Source: an uncultured Opitutales bacterium
GTDB lineage: Bacteria; Verrucomicrobiota; Verrucomicrobiia; Opitutales; Intestinicryptomonadaceae
DNA: 14,250 bases
Assembly (NCBI GenBank): GCA_900546565.1
Contig: URDC01000039.1
Coordinates: 1-14,250, forward strand
Direction of reading: 5' to 3'
The notes under the pieces are model-generated. The model did not search any database. It was not told the DNA's origin and saw only the letters and a program-made list of their open reading frames with translations. This document shows, piece by piece, positions 1-6,884 of this stretch. Each line of letters begins with the position of its first letter. Position 1 is the stretch's first letter. The translations under genes were made by a program, and so were the position numbers.

Positions 1-11
1 GATGCCCGAGA

Positions 12-106
12 GCGTTTGCTTCGACGAGTTTTTTATAATCAAAAAAAAGCGGAACAGAAGTTCCGCTTTTATACATTAAATTAAAACTCGTCGGCGAAGC
101 AAACGC
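12..106. repeat. Long imperfect inverted repeat enclosing the terminator
   Basis: The left arm (12-32) and right arm (83-106) are reverse complements apart from a 3-base insertion (cgg) in the right arm. They would form an outer stem of about 21 bp. The terminator hairpin at 45-70 lies in the space between them, so the whole segment folds as a hairpin within a hairpin. The right arm ends 13 bases beyond the stop codon of the minus-strand oxidoreductase gene. This is read directly from the sequence; its role (extended terminator, mRNA 3' end protection, or a remnant repeat element) is unknown. Confidence 0.75.
41..70 (-). terminator. Intrinsic terminator of the ruvB-oxidoreductase unit
   Basis: A perfect 11-bp stem pairs 45-55 with 60-70 around a 4-base loop. 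Read on the minus strand, the stem runs into eight consecutive T residues (complement of 41-48), the classic form of a Rho-independent terminator. It lies about 50 bases past the stop codon of the minus-strand oxidoreductase gene. On the plus strand the stem is followed by only four T, so it might act in both directions but is better suited to the minus strand. Confidence 0.85.
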
Positions 107-119
107 GTCCTCGCGGCTT

Positions 120-1193
120 TTAGCGGAAGAAGCGGCGGACGTGGCGCGATATATCCGCTTCGGGGTCGAGCGGGGTCAGACCGTCGAGGTAATCGGCGAA
201 GTGTTTCGCAAAATACGGCGTCAGCGCGTAGCCCTTCGAGCCGAATCCGTTGAAGGAATACAGGTTTTGCATTTTCGGGTGTTGCCCCAAATGCGGGCGC
301 GTTGTGGCGGTGCAGGGGCGCACGCCCGCGCTGTGGCGGACAAGCGTCAATTCGCCCGCGTTGGGGACAATCGTCTTTGCCGCGCGTAAAAGCTCGGCTC
401 GGGCGGATTCGGTCGGTGTGGTGTCGAGATTTTCCCTGTCCCAAGTCGAGCCGATTCGGAAAGTGTCGGTGGCGCACTTCATAACCCAGTTGCCGCGGTG
501 GATTATGTGCTCGGGCATATCGATTTTATTCGAGTGTTTTATTTCCAGAATTTCGCCCTTTGCGCAGCGGTATGGCAGCCACGAAAAATACGGGTTGCGG
601 ATTGCCCGCCAGCCCTCGCAGAAAATTACGGCGCGGGCGCGTAGCCCGCGGTATTCGGTGCATTGGGCGGAAACGGACAACTCGGCGCAGTCGAATTTTT
701 CGCGCAGAAGAATTTTTTTCGCGTCGAAAAATTTCGTGTAGGCGTCGATAATCGGGGCGGTTTCGACCCACGCGGAACGCTCGATGAAGTGGTGCCCGAA
801 CCTGTCGTTGAGGTCGGCAAATTCGGGGTGCGTCGAGCCTTCGCCGATAAATTCGGCGTATGCGGGGTTCTTGATTCTGTCGAGCCACAGCCCGTGCTCT
901 TCGGGAGACTTGCACAGTTGTAGAATTTTTCTATCGTGGAAAAATTCCGCGCCGAGCGATTTTTCGAGCGCGCGGTAGAAGCCCTTAGCGTACGGGTGTG
1001 CAACGTCGCTGCGCCAGCTTTTGACGAGACGCTGCCCCGTAATCGGGTTGACGACACCCGCTGCGACAAGACAAGCCGCGGCGTTGTGCGAATCGTCGAC
1101 AATGGCGATTTTCCGCCCGCGGCGCAGCAGTTCGAAGGCGAGGTTCGAGCCTGCTATTCCCTGTCCTACAACGATGTAGTCAAGCAAATCCAT
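120..1193 (-). CDS. FAD-dependent oxidoreductase (DAO superfamily)
   Basis: A 357-residue flavoprotein of the D-amino-acid oxidase/MnmC C-domain superfamily. The N-terminal Rossmann motif GQGIAGS (residues 10-16) follows a hydrophobic beta strand, and a second strand ends in IVDD (31-34), where FAD ribose is normally held. AAGVVNPITGQRLVKSW (44-60) is characteristic of a group of MnmC-like oxidoreductases common in Bacteroidota and Verrucomicrobiota. Near the C-terminus, SAGVRPCT and FNGFGSKGYALTPYFAKH match the closing FAD-binding segment of the fold. No MnmC methyltransferase half is present. The substrate is unknown; amine or amino acid oxidation is the family theme. ATG at 1193 is chosen because it directly precedes the Rossmann strand. 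It lies 9 bases after ruvB, so the two are probably co-transcribed. No clear Shine-Dalgarno is visible. Confidence 0.85.
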   Translation of the reverse strand: MDLLDYIVVGQGIAGSNLAFELLRRGRKIAIVDDSHNAAACLVAAGVVNPITGQRLVKSWRSDVAHPYAKGFYRALEKSLGAEFFHDRKILQLCKSPEEHGLWLDRIKNPAYAEFIGEGSTHPEFADLNDRFGHHFIERSAWVETAPIIDAYTKFFDAKKILLREKFDCAELSVSAQCTEYRGLRARAVIFCEGWRAIRNPYFSWLPYRCAKGEILEIKHSNKIDMPEHIIHRGNWVMKCATDTFRIGSTWDRENLDTTPTESARAELLRAAKTIVPNAGELTLVRHSAGVRPCTATTRPHLGQHPKMQNLYSFNGFGSKGYALTPYFAKHFADYLDGLTPLDPEADISRHVRRFFR

Positions 1194-1202
1194 CGCGCGT
1201 TT

Positions 1203-2225
1203 TCAGAATAGAGAACCCTGTTCGGCATAGCCGCCGAGTTCGAGCGTCTGCCACGCCTTTTCGGTCAGCACGCGCCCCTGCGGAGTGCGCCGTATGTAAC
1301 CCTCCTGAATCAGATACGGCTCGTGGACTTCTTCGAGCGTGTCGGCCTCTTCGTTGACGGCGACCGCGACAGTGCCGAGCCCCACGGGGCCGCCCTTGTA
1401 GTTTTTCGCCATAACGGTGAGCACGCGCTTGTCCATCTCGTCCAGTCCGTTTTCGTCGATTTCGAGAAGTTCGAGGGCGCGGATTGCGATGTCGCGCGTG
1501 ATTTTTCCGTCGGAGCGTTCCTGCGCGTAGTCGCGCACAAAGCGGATAAGCTGGTTGACGATGCGCGGCGTTCCGCGGGCGCGTCGGGCGATTTCGTCCG
1601 CGCCGTGGTCGTCGATTTCTACGCTCAAAAGCCCGCACGAACGCTTGACGATGTTGACAAGCTCGGCGCGGGTGTAGTAGTCGAGGCGCGTTTGCAGCGT
1701 AAAGCGGCTGCGCAGCGGCGCGGTCAAAAGCCCCGTGCGCGTAGTCGCCCCAACGAGCGTGAATTTTGGCACATTCAGGCGCACGCTGCGGGCGTTCGGC
1801 CCTTGGTCAATCATAATGTCTATGCGGAAATCCTCCATCGCGCTGTAAAGGAATTCCTCGACAGTGCGCGAAATGCGGTGGATTTCGTCGATAAAGAGAA
1901 TGTCGCCCTCTTGCAGGTTGGTAAGCAGACCCGCGAGGTCGGACGCCTTTTCGATTACGGGCCCCGACGTCACGCGAACCTGCGCGCCCATTTCGTTTGC
2001 GAGAATGAACGCGAGCGTCGTCTTGCCGAGCCCCGGGGGCCCGTGGAGCAGAATGTGGTCCAGACAGTCGCCGCGCCGCTTTGCCGCGCCCACCATAATC
2101 CGCAGGCGTTCGACGGTTTTCTCCTGCCCCGTGAAAGAGTCGAACCCGAGCGGTCTCAGCGACAAATCGGTTTCGTCGTCTTTGTGTTCGAGCGCGTTTT
2201 GCAGATAGTCCGTTCCTTTTTCCAT
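1203..2225 (-). CDS. ruvB: Holliday junction branch migration helicase RuvB
   Basis: A 340-residue AAA+ ATPase, close to the usual RuvB length (about 336). RuvB hexamers pump DNA through the RuvA-bound Holliday junction during recombination and repair, in the cytoplasm. Visible motifs: the N-terminal LRPLGFDSFTGQE (23-35), Walker A GPPGLGKTT (62-70), Walker B ILFIDEIHR (109-117), a sensor 1 region GATTRTG (159-165) and LRSRF (171-175) in the arginine-finger area. The C-terminal winged-helix domain is present, with GLGTVAVAVNEEADTLEEV and PYLIQEGYIRRTPQGR. It is complete, with no missing key residue. ruvA and ruvC are not in the window. It is divergent from recF, another repair gene, across 56 bp. 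A strong Shine-Dalgarno is not apparent before ATG 2225. Confidence 0.98.
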   Translation of the reverse strand: MEKGTDYLQNALEHKDDETDLSLRPLGFDSFTGQEKTVERLRIMVGAAKRRGDCLDHILLHGPPGLGKTTLAFILANEMGAQVRVTSGPVIEKASDLAGLLTNLQEGDILFIDEIHRISRTVEEFLYSAMEDFRIDIMIDQGPNARSVRLNVPKFTLVGATTRTGLLTAPLRSRFTLQTRLDYYTRAELVNIVKRSCGLLSVEIDDHGADEIARRARGTPRIVNQLIRFVRDYAQERSDGKITRDIAIRALELLEIDENGLDEMDKRVLTVMAKNYKGGPVGLGTVAVAVNEEADTLEEVHEPYLIQEGYIRRTPQGRVLTEKAWQTLELGGYAEQGSLF

Positions 2226-2281
2226 AAAAATATCTTTACAAAAATTCAGTTTGATACAACGCTATACACATTCCGTTTTTT
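2226..2281. promoter_or_regulatory. Divergent ruvB/recF intergenic region
   Basis: This AT-rich 56-bp region between divergent start codons must hold promoters for both directions unless these lie within the genes. On the plus strand TATACA (2263-2268) is a plausible -10 element 14 bases before the recF GTG. TTTACA (2235-2240) looks like a -35 but the 22-base spacer is too long, and TTGATA (2251-2256) is too close. On the minus strand TTGTAT followed by TAAAGATA is a weak candidate for ruvB. Exact elements are uncertain. Confidence 0.4.
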
Positions 2282-3355
2282 GTGAAGTTAAATTTTATCA
2301 GACTGCGCGATTTTAGAAACGTCGAATTTGCCGAAATCGGCTTCGGCGGCGCGTGCGCGTGGATAAACGGCGCGAACGCGCAGGGCAAGACAAACCTGCT
2401 CGAAGCGGTCGCGTTTGTGGGGACGCTGAGGTCTTTCCGCACGTCTTCGCCCGAAGTTATGCTGCGCCGCGGCGCGAAAAGCGCGGGAATTCTCGCACAG
2501 GTCGAAATCGCGGCGGGCGTAAGCGACATAGAGCTTTCTTTCGGCGCGGAAAAATCGACGCTTGTCGACGGCGAAAACGTCGCGAAAATCTCCGACTACC
2601 TCGGACGTTTTCCGATGCTCGCAATCACGAACGAGGACGTCAAGCTTCTGCGCGGCACGCCCGAAATCAGGCGGCGCGATGTCGATATGTTCGTCTCGTC
2701 AATCGACTCGGGCTACTTCGACGTTCTGCGCCGCTACCACCGCGCCCTTTTGCAGCGCAACAAACTTTTGAAGGAGGGCTCTTCCGACTCCGCGCTTTTC
2801 GACGCCTTCGAAAACGAAATGGCGTTGTCGGCGTTCGAGGTCTTGCAGACGCGCAAAGAGCGGCTCGGAGAGCTCGGCGAAATCGCCTCCGAAAAATACC
2901 GCGCCATCGCGGGGGAAACAGCCGAAAGCGCGACGCTCAATTTGAAGCCCAGCTACGACGCCGATTCGGTCGACGGCTTTCGCGAGCTTTTCCGCGCCTG
3001 CCGCGAAGCCGACTTCGAGCGTCGTTTCACCCAAAAGGGTGTCCACCGCGACGACTACCGCATTTTCATCGACGATAAGGACGCCAAACTCTACGCCTCT
3101 GAGGGGCAGCAGAAATCGGCGGCAATCGCAATCCGCCTCGCCCAGTTCGAGCTAGCAAAAAAACGCCTCCGCACCGAGCCGCTTATGCTTTGCGACGACA
3201 TCTTGGGCGAGCTTGACGCCGCCCGCCGCGGCGCGTTCTGGCGGTGCGTAAGCCCCACCGTGCAGATAATCGCAACCTCCACCGACTCCCCGCCCGAATC
3301 GGACATCGATTGGCGTTTCATAAATGTTTCAAACGGCGTCTTCACAAACGCGTAG
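2282..3355 (+). CDS. recF: DNA replication/repair protein RecF
   Basis: A 357-residue SMC-like ABC ATPase that binds gapped DNA and, with RecO and RecR, loads RecA. The start is GTG at 2282; the frame is closed by a TGA about 30 bases upstream, and the N-terminus MKLNFIRLRDFRNVEF matches the family opening. Walker A is GANAQGKT (30-37), followed by NLLEAV. The ABC signature is SEGQQKSA (273-280), and Walker B with D-loop is LMLCDDILGELD (301-312). The middle contains the expected coiled, charged region. All ATPase motifs are intact. It lies next to ruvB and a MidA-like gene, with no dnaA, dnaN or gyrB in the window, so it is not in the classic dnaA-dnaN-recF arrangement as far as can be seen. 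Confidence 0.97.
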   Translation: MKLNFIRLRDFRNVEFAEIGFGGACAWINGANAQGKTNLLEAVAFVGTLRSFRTSSPEVMLRRGAKSAGILAQVEIAAGVSDIELSFGAEKSTLVDGENVAKISDYLGRFPMLAITNEDVKLLRGTPEIRRRDVDMFVSSIDSGYFDVLRRYHRALLQRNKLLKEGSSDSALFDAFENEMALSAFEVLQTRKERLGELGEIASEKYRAIAGETAESATLNLKPSYDADSVDGFRELFRACREADFERRFTQKGVHRDDYRIFIDDKDAKLYASEGQQKSAAIAIRLAQFELAKKRLRTEPLMLCDDILGELDAARRGAFWRCVSPTVQIIATSTDSPPESDIDWRFINVSNGVFTNA

Positions 3356-3384
3356 CCGCGCCGCCGCCGAAATCCGCAAAAAAT

Positions 3385-4338
3385 ATGGCAACACTTTCGG
3401 AGTCGAAAATCCTCGAACGCGCCGCGCAAAACGGCGGGGTTCTCACTTGGGCGCAGTATGTCGATATCTGCCTTTACGACGCCGAATGCGGCTACTACGC
3501 GCGCGACGCCGTCCGTGTGGGCGCGGAGGGCGATTTTTTCACGTCGTCTTCGCTTAAATGCGGCGTTTTCGGCGGCGCGGTAGAGTTCGCCGCCCGCGAG
3601 CTTATGGCGCAAAAAGGTTTCGCCGACGGCGTGTTCGAGTTCGTCGAAATCGGCGCCGAGCCCGAGCGGACGCTCGTGCGCAACGCCCGCGCAATCCGCT
3701 TGGGCGACGACATTTCGCTTTCGGGCAGTCTGGCGGTTGTTTCCAACGAACTGCTCGACGCCCGCCCGTTCGAGCGTTTCAGGTTTTCGGGCGGACAGTG
3801 GCGCAAGCTCGCGGTCGATTTTTCGCGCGGCTTTGCGAACGCCGCGGAGGTTTTGCTCGACGTTCCCGAACGCGAACTTTCGCTTTTGGACAAATATTTC
3901 GGCGCGGCTCGGGTGGAGGGCTTCAACCTCGATTTCTCGTTCGACGCCGCGGAGCTTTTCGAAAAAATCTGCCGCCAGCCGTGGAGCGGCACATTGGTTT
4001 TTGCCGACTATTTCAGAACCGCCGCCGAACTCGCGCTTCTGCCTTCGGGCACGGCGCGGACGTATTTCGGGCACACGCAGGGCGGAAATCTGCTCGAAAA
4101 CGCGGGGCTTGCCGACATAACGTATTCGCCGTGCTCCGACGTTTTCATTGACATTGCCCGCGCCTGCGGGCGTGGCTTGCAAATGCTAACGCAGGAGGCT
4201 TTCATAGTCGAATGCGCGGGCGGATTCGCCGAAAAAATAGTCTCGAACCCCGACCCGACCGATCCGCGCAAGCGCGAGCTCTGCCAGCTTGTAAGCCCCG
4301 CGCATATGGGCGCGTGTTTCAGGGTCGTTTTCGGCTGA
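3385..4338 (+). CDS. MidA/NDUFAF7-like SAM methyltransferase homologue, shortened
   Basis: A 317-residue protein of the COG1565 family, whose mitochondrial member NDUFAF7 methylates an arginine of complex I. The opening matches the family: LTWAQYVDICLYDAECGYY (20-38), GDFFTSSSL (49-57), FGGAVEFAARE (62-72), then VEIGAE (87-92) and SNELLDARPFERF (120-132), the hallmark that follows the SAM site. Oddities: the expected glycine-rich EIGPGxG reads EIGAEPE, and only about 27 residues separate it from SNELLDA, where relatives carry a longer stretch with the acidic residue that holds SAM ribose. Enzyme activity is therefore doubtful. ATG 3385 is preferred because the same frame open from 3244 would overlap recF by over 100 bases and adds only a basic, unrelated-looking sequence. 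It lies 29 bases after recF, likely in one transcript, and ends before a terminator. Confidence 0.8.
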   Translation: MATLSESKILERAAQNGGVLTWAQYVDICLYDAECGYYARDAVRVGAEGDFFTSSSLKCGVFGGAVEFAARELMAQKGFADGVFEFVEIGAEPERTLVRNARAIRLGDDISLSGSLAVVSNELLDARPFERFRFSGGQWRKLAVDFSRGFANAAEVLLDVPERELSLLDKYFGAARVEGFNLDFSFDAAELFEKICRQPWSGTLVFADYFRTAAELALLPSGTARTYFGHTQGGNLLENAGLADITYSPCSDVFIDIARACGRGLQMLTQEAFIVECAGGFAEKIVSNPDPTDPRKRELCQLVSPAHMGACFRVVFG

Positions 4339-4348
4339 TTTTTCGGCG

Positions 4349-4393
4349 CGGGGGTTTGCTCCGTTTTTTCGCGCCGATTCCGCGCTTTTTTTT
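4349..4393 (+). terminator. Tandem intrinsic terminator after the MidA-like gene
   Basis: A short stem (4349-4353 with 4359-4363, one G-T pair) is followed at once by six T (4364-4369). A wider stem CGGCGCG/CGCGCCG (4344-4350 with 4370-4376) can form instead. A second weak GCGC stem (4371-4374 with 4382-4385) runs into a run of eight or more T (about 4386-4393). Together these look like two successive Rho-independent signals closing the recF unit. Stems are short, so strength is uncertain. Confidence 0.55.
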
Positions 4394-4470
4394 GTGGACA
4401 GGCGCGTTTAAATCGTGTTCGATAATCGGCGGTATTTGTTTTTTAATATGGCTTTGTCCGAAAGGTATAG
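4394..4470 (+). promoter_or_regulatory. Leader of the pseudouridine synthase gene
   Basis: This AT-rich stretch between the terminator and the next start codon is a likely promoter region. TGGACA (4395-4400) and GATAAT (4421-4426) resemble -35 and -10 boxes but are 20 bases apart, longer than ideal. AAAGG (4461-4465) is a reasonable ribosome binding site five bases before ATG 4471. Confidence 0.35.
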
Positions 4471-5196
4471 ATGAGAATTCAAAAGTATATTTCTCAATGC
4501 GGAATTTGCAGCAGGCGCGAGGCCGAACGCAAAATCGAAGAGGGGCTTGTCTTCGTCAACGGAGTGCCCGCCGAAATCGGGCAGGACGTAAATCCCGAAA
4601 CCGACAAGGTTGTCGTCGACGGCGAGCGGGCGCGCGGCGTCGTGGAGGAGAAACTCGTCCTTGCAATGAACAAGCCCAAGGGCTATTTGTGCTCGAATTC
4701 CGACCCGTTCGAAGCCCGCACGGTCTTCGACATTCTCCCCGAGCCGTTTTGCGATATGAAGCTGTTTTGCTGCGGCAGGCTCGACAAAAATTCGAAGGGG
4801 CTTCTGATATTGACGAACGACGGCGAGCTTGCAAACTACATAACGCACCCCTCGCACAACATAATAAAACGCTACCACATAACGCTCAACCGCGAGCTCG
4901 ACAGAAAGGTTGTCCCGCTGCTTTTGAAGGGCGTTGTGCACGAGGGCGAAAAACTCCGCGCCGAACGCATTATCCCCGACGACTCCCCTTCGCAGGACGC
5001 CGCAAAGCGCGTCGAAGTCTGGCTCAATCAGGGGCGCAAGCGCGAAATCAGGCGCATGTTCGAGGCCGTCGGCTACTTCGTCAAAGAGCTTAAACGCTAC
5101 CAAATCGGCGCGTTCGTAATGAAGCGCATTCCCGAGGGCGCGGTGAAGGTTCTCGGCAAAAAGGACATCGAACGCCTTTGCGAAAGCGGATTTTAA
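4471..5196 (+). CDS. rluB: rRNA pseudouridine synthase, RsuA/RluB family
   Basis: A 241-residue cytoplasmic enzyme that isomerises a uridine in ribosomal RNA. The N-terminal S4 RNA-binding domain spans about residues 2-55, with CSRREAERKIEEGLVFVNG (13-31). The catalytic domain opens with AMNKPKGYLCS (65-75). The active-site segment is GRLDKNSKGLLILTNDGELA (102-121), with D105 the expected catalytic aspartate; it has serine where many relatives have threonine. Later motifs are YHITLNRELD and GRKREIRRMFEAVGYFVKELKRYQIG. The length lies between RsuA and RluB of E. coli. Sequence alone does not fix the target: RluB (23S rRNA) is the usual annotation, RsuA or RluE/F-like specificity is possible. 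A good ribosome binding site supports the start. The next gene follows after 56 bases. Confidence 0.9.
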   Translation: MRIQKYISQCGICSRREAERKIEEGLVFVNGVPAEIGQDVNPETDKVVVDGERARGVVEEKLVLAMNKPKGYLCSNSDPFEARTVFDILPEPFCDMKLFCCGRLDKNSKGLLILTNDGELANYITHPSHNIIKRYHITLNRELDRKVVPLLLKGVVHEGEKLRAERIIPDDSPSQDAAKRVEVWLNQGRKREIRRMFEAVGYFVKELKRYQIGAFVMKRIPEGAVKVLGKKDIERLCESGF

Positions 5197-5252
5197 GGCG
5201 GCTTCGGCGCGGATTTAGAAAAAAACAAAACACATTTCGAGGACTTTAAAAT

Positions 5253-6335
5253 ATGAAAAAAGAAGAAATTTTCGACAGCGTTGAATCGTGCCTTGCGGAT
5301 TTCGCCGCGGGTAAAATCGTCATTATCGTAGACGACGAAACCCGCGAAAACGAAGGCGATATGATAGCCGCGGGCTCGCTCATCACACCCGAAACCGTCA
5401 ACATAATGCTGCGCTACGCGCGCGGACTCGTGTGCGTGCCCACCACCAGCGAACGCCTTATGCAGCTCGGCATAGACGATATGGTGCGCCTCAACCGCGA
5501 CAAAAAGGGGACGGCGTTTACCGTCACCGTCGACGCCGCCGAGGGCATAACAACGGGCATCAGCGCATACGACAGGGCGCGGACAATCAGATGCATGGCC
5601 GACCCGTCTTCGACGGCGAAGGACATCATTACCCCCGGACACCTCAACCCCCTCCGCGCCCGCGCGGGCGGCGTGCTCGAACGCGCGGGGCATACCGAGG
5701 CTGCGGTCGACTTGACAAAGCTTGCGGGACTTCCCCCATGTGCTGCAATCTGCGAAATTTTGAAGGACGACGGCACAATGGCGCGCCTGCCCGACCTGCT
5801 CGAATTCAAGAAAATCCACAATATGAAATTGATGAGCGTAGCCTCGCTCATAGAATACAGAATGAAAAACGAGTCGATCGTGAAGGAAGTCGGCAGGCGT
5901 CCGTTTAAAACCAAATTCGGCGAATTCACTTTGACGGTTTTCAGGGCTACCGACGCCCGCGCGCACTTCGCGCTCACAATGGGCAAGCCCGACGCCGCGC
6001 CCGCGCTCGTGCGCGTCCATTCCGAAAACCTCTTCGCCGACCTGTTCCTTTCCGACGAGTTCCAGCCCGCGGCAAAGTCTTTCGAAAACGCAATGAAAAT
6101 CATAGCCCGAGAGGGGCGCGGCGCGCTCGTCTACGTCAGCCAGCCGAATTCGGGAATCAGCGTTCCCGAGGGCGTTGCGGTGTCGCCGAATATGCGCGAC
6201 TACGGTATGGGGGCGCAGATTTTGCGCGCGCTCGGTTTTGAAAAAATCAAGGTTCTCACGGCAAATTCGGGCAAACATTCGCTCCCCGAAGGCTACGGAT
6301 TGGAAATTGTGGGCGAAGTAAAATTGGAAGGTTAA
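5253..6335 (+). CDS. ribBA: DHBP synthase with degenerate GTP cyclohydrolase II domain (RibBA-type)
   Basis: A 360-residue two-domain riboflavin protein. The N-terminal half (about 1-205) is 3,4-dihydroxy-2-butanone-4-phosphate synthase, which converts ribulose 5-phosphate to the four-carbon partner for lumazine formation. Its catalytic motifs are intact: DDETRENEGD (27-36), TGISAYDRA (101-109), PGHLNPLRA (128-136), ERAGHTEAAVDL (143-154) and CEILKDDGTMARLPDL (167-182). The C-terminal half (about 211-360) has the GTP cyclohydrolase II fold, recognisable at VRVHSE (253-258), RDYGMGAQIL (315-324) and GYGLEIV (347-353). However, the zinc cysteines are gone: HSEC reads HSEN, and the RCDCG segment is replaced by SDEFQPAAK. 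RQEGRGIGL reads SQPNSGISV, and the segment before RDYG is shortened. This half is probably inactive, as in RibBX-like proteins. A GAGGA ribosome binding site (5239-5243) precedes ATG. ribH follows two bases later. Confidence 0.93.
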   Translation: MKKEEIFDSVESCLADFAAGKIVIIVDDETRENEGDMIAAGSLITPETVNIMLRYARGLVCVPTTSERLMQLGIDDMVRLNRDKKGTAFTVTVDAAEGITTGISAYDRARTIRCMADPSSTAKDIITPGHLNPLRARAGGVLERAGHTEAAVDLTKLAGLPPCAAICEILKDDGTMARLPDLLEFKKIHNMKLMSVASLIEYRMKNESIVKEVGRRPFKTKFGEFTLTVFRATDARAHFALTMGKPDAAPALVRVHSENLFADLFLSDEFQPAAKSFENAMKIIAREGRGALVYVSQPNSGISVPEGVAVSPNMRDYGMGAQILRALGFEKIKVLTANSGKHSLPEGYGLEIVGEVKLEG

Positions 6336-6337
6336 TT

Positions 6338-6817
6338 ATGAGTTTGGACAAAGGTCAAATGCCCGAAATCGACGCAAAACCCCTGCGCTTTGCGGTGTGC
6401 GCGTCGCGCTTCAACCAAAAACTTGTCGACGCTCTTTTGAAGGACTGCCTCAAAACCCTGCGCGAGAGCGGAGTTTCAAAAAAGAACATCACTGTTTGGC
6501 GCGTCCCAGGAGCTGCCGAGCTGCCCTATATGTGCAATATGCTCGTGCAGACGGGCGATTACGACGCCGCAATCGCGCTCGGCGTAGTCGTCGCGGGCGA
6601 AACGCCCCACCATATGATTATCGGAAGCTCGACCGCGGACGCATTGCAGGCGATTGCGGCGTCGACGATGATTCCTACAATCAACGGCATAATCGTGGCA
6701 AACACGCGCGAACAGGCCGAGGCGCGAACCGTCGGCAAAATCGCCCGCGGGCGCGAATTCGCCGAAGCCGCAATCGAAATGGCATATTATTCCACTCGGT
6801 TCGAGCCTCAGGCGTAG
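6338..6817 (+). CDS. ribH: 6,7-dimethyl-8-ribityllumazine synthase
   Basis: A 159-residue enzyme that condenses the RibB product with 5-amino-6-ribitylamino-uracil, giving the direct precursor of riboflavin; members form pentamers or 60-mer shells in the cytosol. Family motifs in order: ASRFN (22-26), WRVPGAAELP (54-63), ALGVVVAGETPHHM (80-93) with H91 at the catalytic histidine position, then INGIIVANTREQAEAR (115-130), ending in the arginine that binds phosphate. The length is normal. The start ATG 6338 lies two bases after ribBA, with GGAAGG (6327-6332) inside the end of ribBA as a strong ribosome binding site, so translation is probably coupled. Riboflavin synthase (ribE) and the deaminase (ribD) are not in the window. 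Confidence 0.95.
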   Translation: MSLDKGQMPEIDAKPLRFAVCASRFNQKLVDALLKDCLKTLRESGVSKKNITVWRVPGAAELPYMCNMLVQTGDYDAAIALGVVVAGETPHHMIIGSSTADALQAIAASTMIPTINGIIVANTREQAEARTVGKIARGREFAEAAIEMAYYSTRFEPQA

Positions 6818-6820
6818 CGC

Positions 6821-6837
6821 GGATTTTTCAAAAATCC
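6821..6837 (+). other. Hairpin between ribH and nusB
   Basis: GGATTT and AAATCC flank a five-base centre; the outer eight bases of each arm are complementary. The stem follows four bases after the ribH stop and is not followed by a T run, so it is not a typical terminator. It could be an mRNA stability or processing element within the operon. A second, weaker TCGG/CCGA hairpin lies just downstream. Confidence 0.4.
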
Positions 6838-6884
6838 CGATTCGGAAACCGATTTTAATCCACCAAAATACGGAGCAAAAAAAG

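Noticed and set aside
1323..2285. 320-codon plus-strand frame opposite ruvB
   Set aside because: It is fully covered by the conserved RuvB coding sequence on the other strand and shows no family motif of its own.
3244..3384. Longer start for the MidA-like gene
   Set aside because: It would overlap recF by 112 bases and the extra 47 residues are basic and unlike the family N-terminus.
3091..4182. Long minus-strand open frame (363 codons) opposite recF and the MidA-like gene; similar long antisense frames at 5193-6278, 8115-9230 and 10761-11642
   Set aside because: These mirror real genes with recognisable families on the plus strand. Their translations are rich in Arg/Ala/Glu without motifs, as expected from GC-rich codon bias.
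5197..5252. FMN riboswitch upstream of ribBA
   Set aside because: The gap is only 56 bases, too short for an RFN element (over 100 bases), and its conserved boxes are not visible.
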